Positions 59,591 to 64,000 of a stretch of 64,000 bases of DNA are shown here, piece after piece. Under the pieces are notes generated by a model that worked only from the letters and a program-made list of their open reading frames with translations, had not been told where the DNA came from and did no database searches. Positions within the stretch are counted from its first letter, which is position 1, and each line of letters opens with the position of its first letter. The position numbers and the translations under genes are program-made. Origin of the DNA: Gordonibacter sp. Marseille-P4307 (GTDB lineage: Bacteria > Actinomycetota > Coriobacteriia > Coriobacteriales > Eggerthellaceae); contig NZ_UWPD01000001.1 of NCBI RefSeq assembly GCF_900604965.1, positions 1,256,642 to 1,320,641 of the forward strand, read 5' to 3'.

Positions 59591-60586
59591 CTAGAATCCG
59601 CTGACGATGTCGCGCGCCCATGTGCCGCTCTTCACGAGCGACAGGATGAGCAGGATGCACATGGCCAGGTACTGCAGCGCGTATGTGAGCCCGCTCGCAA
59701 TCCCGTCTATGGGCGTGCCGATCCCTGGGCTCGCGCCGGTTAGCCCGCCCAAGATGATTGGGAACGAGACGAGCAGGATCAGGATGATCAGACCCGCGAT
59801 GCAGACTGCTGTGAAGTTCTTCAGGTACCCGATCCCGATCTGGCGTGTCTCGTCGAGCGCCATCAGCGATAGGGGTATGGGGCTGAAAGCTGCCATGATG
59901 TATAGCTGGAGCGCCCTTGCCCAGCAGACGACCAGCGATACGATGTACGCGATGAGGACCACGAGCCAGCTGATGAGGCTCACGACGAGCATGGCGACCA
60001 GTGCGGGGATGTCGTCGTCGGTGGTGACTATGGAGACGGTTGCCAGGTCGAGCTGCCCGCCTGTCCCGAATGCGCTCACGGTTCGTTGGATGGCGAGGCC
60101 TACGACCTCGTATATCGCCTGCATGAGCTCGAAGCTGTTCTGGATGAGGAAAAGGAACACCGCGAAGAAGACCAGGAGGAACACGACCTCCTTGACTCCT
60201 GGCAGGCTCTGGTTTCCGTCCATGCGCTGCGAAATCTGGATTAGCTTGATCATGAAGACGAGCGAGAGCACCCCGCAGCCGATGGGGAGGATGGCGACCT
60301 GCCACACCGTGTGAGATATGTCGTACATCGACACTGTCCCCGACGTCGTGAGCATGTTCTGGAAGTCGGCGCCGAGGATTCCCTCGTAGCCGATGGACTT
60401 AAGCACGTTCACCTGGGCACCGAAAATCCAGTTGCAGACGTCCCGTAAGATGCCGCACAGCCATTTGTTGATGTCTCCCGCTATGTCGGCGTATGCCGGC
60501 TGAGCGGGCACGAGCATGACCGCCAGGAGGGCGAACGTCGCTATGCCCGCAACAGCAAACCGCCTGTCACGAATTGCGGCGATCAT
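59591..60586 (-). CDS. VirB6/TrbL-like conjugation membrane protein
   Basis: The 331-residue protein has a signal-like N terminus (ATFALLAVMLVPAQPAYA) and about six further hydrophobic segments, including VVFLLVFFAVFLFLIQNSF and ALVAMLVVSLISWLVVLIAY. A conserved-looking WARALQLYIMAAFSPIPLSL follows, as in TrbL/VirB6 families. It would form part of the inner-membrane channel of the type IV secretion system. Its start overlaps the stop of the lipoprotein-like gene (ATGA). Confidence 0.8.
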   Translation of the reverse strand: MIAAIRDRRFAVAGIATFALLAVMLVPAQPAYADIAGDINKWLCGILRDVCNWIFGAQVNVLKSIGYEGILGADFQNMLTTSGTVSMYDISHTVWQVAILPIGCGVLSLVFMIKLIQISQRMDGNQSLPGVKEVVFLLVFFAVFLFLIQNSFELMQAIYEVVGLAIQRTVSAFGTGGQLDLATVSIVTTDDDIPALVAMLVVSLISWLVVLIAYIVSLVVCWARALQLYIMAAFSPIPLSLMALDETRQIGIGYLKNFTAVCIAGLIILILLVSFPIILGGLTGASPGIGTPIDGIASGLTYALQYLAMCILLILSLVKSGTWARDIVSGF

Positions 60587-61308
60587 GAGCCCACCAGCTC
60601 ACCGTTTGCGGAAAGGGTCACGCTGACGACGGAGCGGGCGCCATCGTCGAGAACGAACGTCGTCACCTTGCTGCCGCTGCCGTAGTCGATCCAGACCTCT
60701 TTGGTCCAGGTCGCCTTCGTCGCATAAGGCGATTTGGCAGAAGCCCATTTCGATATCGCCGCTGCGAAGTCGCCCGATTCCCTGCCGTAAAGGCCTGTTA
60801 GGTTCTCGTCCACCCCGGCTAGGGCTATGGACGACTCGCCCGTTTTCATCGAATAGTCCGTCGCCAGCGCGTCGCATGCGAGGGTCATCTGGCCGTTGCC
60901 CTTGGTGACGGCGAGTGCCGCCTGGGTTTCCTTGCCACCCTTCTCCTTGGAGACCGAAAGGTTCGCCGTGATGCCCGAGTCCGTTTCGATGATGTCGGAG
61001 GCTTCGTAGTAGAGGAGGGACTCCCCAGTCTCGCTCTTCTCGATGAGCACGCCGGGCATCACGGTGAGCGTCGATTTGCCGTCGCCAGACTGCCATTCGG
61101 TGTTTTCTATCAGCGAGAGATCCGGGTCTGCGGCGGGGCTGTCGCCAGCGGTTTGCGCTTCCTGCTGCTGGGCTTCCGCAGCCGCGTCCGATGATTGGGG
61201 CGCGCTCTCGCTCGGTTGCGTCATTGAGCAGCGTGCCGCGCCCGATGCGATGGCGAGGACCACCGCGCCGATCGCCAGCCCCGCGATGATCTTGTTCTTC
61301 TTTTCCAT
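60583..61308 (-). CDS. Lipoprotein-like protein of the transfer operon
   Basis: The 241-residue protein has an N-terminal hydrophobic stretch (IIAGLAIGAVVLAIASGAAR) followed by a Cys, so it could be a lipoprotein or a single-span anchored protein. A Ser/Ala/Gln-rich linker (about 28-62) leads to a beta-rich outer domain (WQSGDGKSTLTVMPGVLIEK). No known domain is recognised. It lies between the NlpC/P60 and VirB6-like genes, with an overlap to the latter, so it is a component of, or accessory to, the transfer machine. Confidence 0.65.
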   Translation of the reverse strand: MEKKNKIIAGLAIGAVVLAIASGAARCSMTQPSESAPQSSDAAAEAQQQEAQTAGDSPAADPDLSLIENTEWQSGDGKSTLTVMPGVLIEKSETGESLLYYEASDIIETDSGITANLSVSKEKGGKETQAALAVTKGNGQMTLACDALATDYSMKTGESSIALAGVDENLTGLYGRESGDFAAAISKWASAKSPYATKATWTKEVWIDYGSGSKVTTFVLDDGARSVVSVTLSANGELVGS

Positions 61309-61321
61309 GTATAGTGCCTTT

Positions 61322-62842
61322 CTATCCCGTGTACCTGAGGGCGCAGCTGAAGTAGCCGATGCCCGTCGAGATCTTGCAGACGTCGCCCGTCTGCGGTTCG
61401 TGTATGTACTGGTCGTCGCCGATGAAGATCGCGACGTGGCCCGGCTTGTAGAGGATGTCGCCCGGCTGCGCCTGCGAGAGGGGCACGACCGTGAGCTGCT
61501 CGTACTGGGTCTCCGTGTAGTGCGCGATGCTCACCCCCGCCTGCGCGTAGCAGTACTGGGTGAGTCCCGAGCAGTCGAGGCCGACCCCGGGGATGGAGCC
61601 GCCCCACACGTAGGGCACGCCGAGTTGGCTGTACGCGGCGGCGATGATCTTGTTGCTGCCCGAATAGGACGCAGCTGGCGACGTCAGCTTGTCGAGGTAC
61701 TCCTTGGCGTATTCGATGCGCCTGTCCAGATGCGCGTACTGCCCGTTGGCGGGCCGTTCGTAGCACGCCATCCACGAGTAGGTGGCCTTGACCACGTCGT
61801 CGGCCTCTTTGAACCCGCCGGCCACGTAATACGCCCCGTCGGTGTAGCCCGGGCAGTTGGAGTAGTAGCCGCTCCTCGCCAGGGCCGTGCCCCAGCGCGA
61901 CGACCACGTGCCCTCGCAGTTCCCGGAGAAGGTCCATTCCATCTGGGCCTCCACCGTCGACCACGTCTTGCCGTTGGCTGAGCACCACCGTTTGAACGCC
62001 CAGTACTCGCCGGTTCCGGGTGACGTCGACGTGTACTGGAAGATTCCGCATGCGCGCTCGTACGCGTAGTTGAATTGCCCGTCCATGTTGGAATCGCTGG
62101 CGGGATCCATCCCGCTTTCCGCCTTGAGGTTTCCGAGTATCGCGGCGGTCGCCTCGTTGGAGAATCCGTACCCCTTGAGCGCCGCTGCGATCTCGGCCTC
62201 GATTCCGGTGAGCTGCCCCGTGTCCTTCATGGCTTCGTTCTCCCAGAATCCGAAGAGGGCGCTTACCATCTGCGAGACCAGCAGGACGCCGATCACGAAG
62301 GCGAGAACGCCCGCGATAACGCCGGCGACGGGCGCCGCCGCGCTTGCGGTCGCCGTTCCGACGGTCGCGGTCGAAGCGGCCTTGCCGGCGGCGCTGGCTG
62401 CACGGCCCGCCGGAGCGGCCGCAGCCTCCGCCGCGCCTGCACCGGCATCCACCGCGCCGATCTTGAAGATGCCGGCGGTAGTCGGGGAGGGTTTGCCGGA
62501 CTTTGCGGAAGGGCGCCCTACCCCGCTCTCGTCAGTAATGGTTTCGTTGGAAGCTTTGCCGTTGGAGTAAGCGACAGAGCCGGGAGCAGGCGCGATCCCG
62601 TCCCGCCTTGCCACCTTGGCGCTGCCGCGCAAGCCAGCAGGGTCGTTCCCGAGGGAATGCCTCGTCTTGCCGTCGCCGAGCGCGCTTGCACGGCCCGTAA
62701 CCGCTGTGGACGAAGATCTCAGCGTTGACTTCGACTGGCTCTCTGCGTCCTTCACCACGCCCTCGTTGACGACGTTGGCGCGCTCGGCGGAGACGACGTC
62801 TGCCATGCTGCCGCCTTCGTATGTCGGCCTCGCCGCGCTCAC
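61322..62842 (-). CDS. Conjugation peptidoglycan hydrolase (lysozyme-like and NlpC/P60)
   Basis: The 506-residue protein opens a path through the wall for the transfer channel. The first 140 residues are hydrophilic, then one membrane helix (GVIAGVLAFVIGVLLVSQMV, about 175-195). A lysozyme-like domain is at about 225-350 (AAILGNLKAESGMDPASDSN, ACGIFQYTSTS). A C-terminal NlpC/P60 domain is at about 395-506 with Cys in GLDCSGLTQYCYAQAG and His in PGHVAIFIGDD. The GTG start overlaps the stop of the VirB4-like gene (GTGA). Confidence 0.92.
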   Translation of the reverse strand: MSAARPTYEGGSMADVVSAERANVVNEGVVKDAESQSKSTLRSSSTAVTGRASALGDGKTRHSLGNDPAGLRGSAKVARRDGIAPAPGSVAYSNGKASNETITDESGVGRPSAKSGKPSPTTAGIFKIGAVDAGAGAAEAAAAPAGRAASAAGKAASTATVGTATASAAAPVAGVIAGVLAFVIGVLLVSQMVSALFGFWENEAMKDTGQLTGIEAEIAAALKGYGFSNEATAAILGNLKAESGMDPASDSNMDGQFNYAYERACGIFQYTSTSPGTGEYWAFKRWCSANGKTWSTVEAQMEWTFSGNCEGTWSSRWGTALARSGYYSNCPGYTDGAYYVAGGFKEADDVVKATYSWMACYERPANGQYAHLDRRIEYAKEYLDKLTSPAASYSGSNKIIAAAYSQLGVPYVWGGSIPGVGLDCSGLTQYCYAQAGVSIAHYTETQYEQLTVVPLSQAQPGDILYKPGHVAIFIGDDQYIHEPQTGDVCKISTGIGYFSCALRYTG

Positions 62843-64000
62843 TGGCGGTCCCCCTCGCTTTGCTGCGCGCGCTTGCGCCGCCTGCTACGGCGGTGCGCGC
62901 CGCCTTCTGAGCCCTTATTGTTCTCCTCGAACTTGGCGAGCCGCTTCAGCTCCGCGACTTCGGTTGGCTTGGTGTTGAACAGGTCGTAGAGCTTGCCTTT
63001 GGGGAAGTTGTCCCTTATGGGGACCCGCACGCCCCCGGCAACGAGGAGGCCTTCGCCGGCTTTGATCGAATCGTCGATGTAGCCTGCCTCGGTGCCCGAG
63101 AGCGTGAGCAGGTCGACCCAGCTTTTCCTATCGAGTGGCGACTGCTTGTGGAGCAGGCAGAAATCCGAGTTCAGCACCATGTTGCGGGCGACCTCGTGCG
63201 TGAGCATGTAGGTGGAGTTCTGGGTGATGCCCGTGCAGATCAGGTTGAATTTGCGGCCCTCCGCCCAGAATTTGCTGAAGTAGTCGATGATCGCGGGGTG
63301 CCCGAAGAGGCTCTGGACCTCGTCTATGTAGAGCCATGTCGTGACGCCCCGTTCGAAGTTGTAGTACATGCGGTTGCGGACCGCCTCGAGCGCGGTGAGC
63401 ATGCCGAATACGCGCATGTTGCTCGAAAGGTCGTGAAGGTCGATGTTCGTGATGCGGTTGTCGAACGTCACGTTGCTCTGCCGGTTGAAGAACGAGAGCG
63501 CGCCCTTCACGAATCGCTCGTAGCGAAGCGCGATGTCGCGCGCCTCGCGTTCGGGCTGCTCTGAGAGTATCGCGTAGAAGTCCTCGAGGATCGGCACCCC
63601 GGCGTCGGAGCGGGCGTACGCGGCCTCGACGCAGCGCGTGACGATCGACTTGTCCGCCTCGGGCAGACCCTCGGAGCCTTCGGCCATCATCGCCGACGAC
63701 AGCGCCAGGAAGGCGTCGATCTTAAACGCCATCTGGACCGCGCTGTTGCGGCTCTCAACGTCGGAGAGGTCGAAGAGGTTCATGTGCTTGTCGGAGTCGG
63801 GGGCGAACCTGATGTTCTCGCCCTCCACGGCGTCAACGAGCGCCCCGTACTCGCCGGCCGGGTCGAAGATGATGACCTCGTCGTCGGGGTACGCGAGCAC
63901 CGTGTTGGTGATCTCGCGCTTCACGGAGAACGACTTGCCCGACCCCGGCATGCCGCAGACGAACCCCATGGGGCTCGCCAGCAGCTTCCGGTTGCAGATG
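62839..64000 (-). CDS. VirB4/TraE-type conjugation ATPase, 5'-truncated by window edge
   Basis: The frame is open to the window end; the visible part starts with ICNRKLLASPMGFVCGMPGS, the typical lead-in to Walker A (GMPGSGKSFSVKRE). Walker B is YIDEVQSLF, with ITQNSTYML as the downstream sensor-like element. The C terminus is basic. VirB4 proteins drive pilus assembly and substrate transfer in type IV secretion. The N-terminal half is outside the window, so an internal ATG is not the start. Confidence 0.93.
   Translation of the reverse strand, partial: ICNRKLLASPMGFVCGMPGSGKSFSVKREITNTVLAYPDDEVIIFDPAGEYGALVDAVEGENIRFAPDSDKHMNLFDLSDVESRNSAVQMAFKIDAFLALSSAMMAEGSEGLPEADKSIVTRCVEAAYARSDAGVPILEDFYAILSEQPEREARDIALRYERFVKGALSFFNRQSNVTFDNRITNIDLHDLSSNMRVFGMLTALEAVRNRMYYNFERGVTTWLYIDEVQSLFGHPAIIDYFSKFWAEGRKFNLICTGITQNSTYMLTHEVARNMVLNSDFCLLHKQSPLDRKSWVDLLTLSGTEAGYIDDSIKAGEGLLVAGGVRVPIRDNFPKGKLYDLFNTKPTEVAELKRLAKFEENNKGSEGGAHRRSRRRKRAQQSEGDRQ

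Larger units (their letters stand above)
40347..64000. mobile_element. Integrative and conjugative element in the 3' end of guaA (right end not in window)
   Basis: Gene content changes abruptly at the guaA stop. What follows is an Xre regulator, excisionase-like gene, tyrosine recombinase, defence-like cargo of visibly lower GC, an oriT-like region, MobC, relaxase, AbiE, class B sortase, surface adhesin, VirB6-like, NlpC/P60 and VirB4. That is a full set for excision, processing and mating-pair formation. The integrase lies close to guaA, as expected for site-specific insertion there. The far end and the matching direct repeat are beyond the window, so the size is unknown. Confidence 0.85.

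Noticed and set aside
40347-64000. A CRISPR array or tRNA-flanked insertion
   Set aside because: No regularly spaced direct repeats of CRISPR length and no tRNA cloverleaf are visible; the element abuts guaA instead.

Overview
The window comes from a high-GC Gram-positive bacterium of the class Coriobacteriia, most likely an Eggerthellaceae gut anaerobe. The grounds are the high GC with frequent GTG and TTG starts, the chromosomal gene order, menaquinone synthesis, an indolepyruvate:ferredoxin oxidoreductase, and a SpoVS homologue in a lineage not known to sporulate. The family is inferred from gene content; no species is claimed.

Bases 1-40346 are ordinary chromosome. The first block, all on +, runs ftsK (5' end outside the window), a RodZ-like protein, yajQ, rimO, a PgsA-CinA fusion, recA, recX, rny, a GHKL ATPase, spoVS, miaB, miaA, dapF and hflX. 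lexA faces a small membrane-protein gene across a promoter with three LexA boxes, and recA carries a matching box, so an SOS circuit can be read directly. nrdR-dut, a membrane protein, a thioesterase and menA follow. A minus-strand stretch then carries iorA-iorB-gluQ, an FHA protein, and paaK-ACT-dac. A branched-chain amino acid operon (ilvD-ilvB-ilvN-ilvC-leuA) sits behind a long attenuator-type leader. aroF, a chorismate mutase and uppP precede guaA.

From the 3' end of guaA (40346) to the end of the window lies an integrative and conjugative element. Its left end has clusters of short repeats, one of which matches the last bases of guaA, followed by a repressor gene, an excisionase-like gene, a tyrosine recombinase and a small accessory gene. 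The cargo includes a compact minus-strand operon (46368-43051): ribbon-helix-helix protein, stand-alone Lon/BrxL C-terminal-like domain, PHP-phosphoesterase/ABC-ATPase fusion, unknown protein, and DUF2513-like protein. This is the best candidate for an undescribed system, probably defensive. Further cargo is a divergent YraN-like protein, an Abi_C-type abortive infection protein and an AbiEi/AbiEii toxin-antitoxin pair with a perfect 21-bp operator.

The transfer part has a strongly folded oriT-like region, a MobC-like protein and a relaxase on +. On the minus strand it continues with a VirB4-type ATPase (runs off the window), an NlpC/P60 hydrolase, a lipoprotein-like protein, a VirB6/TrbL-like membrane protein, a thioester/VaFE-repeat surface adhesin and a class B sortase. 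A 16-bp motif (one mismatch) overlaps the promoters of both the integration and the mobilisation genes, suggesting that one repressor controls excision and transfer together. Two short element genes (an excisionase-like gene and a TfoX-like gene) appear frameshifted.
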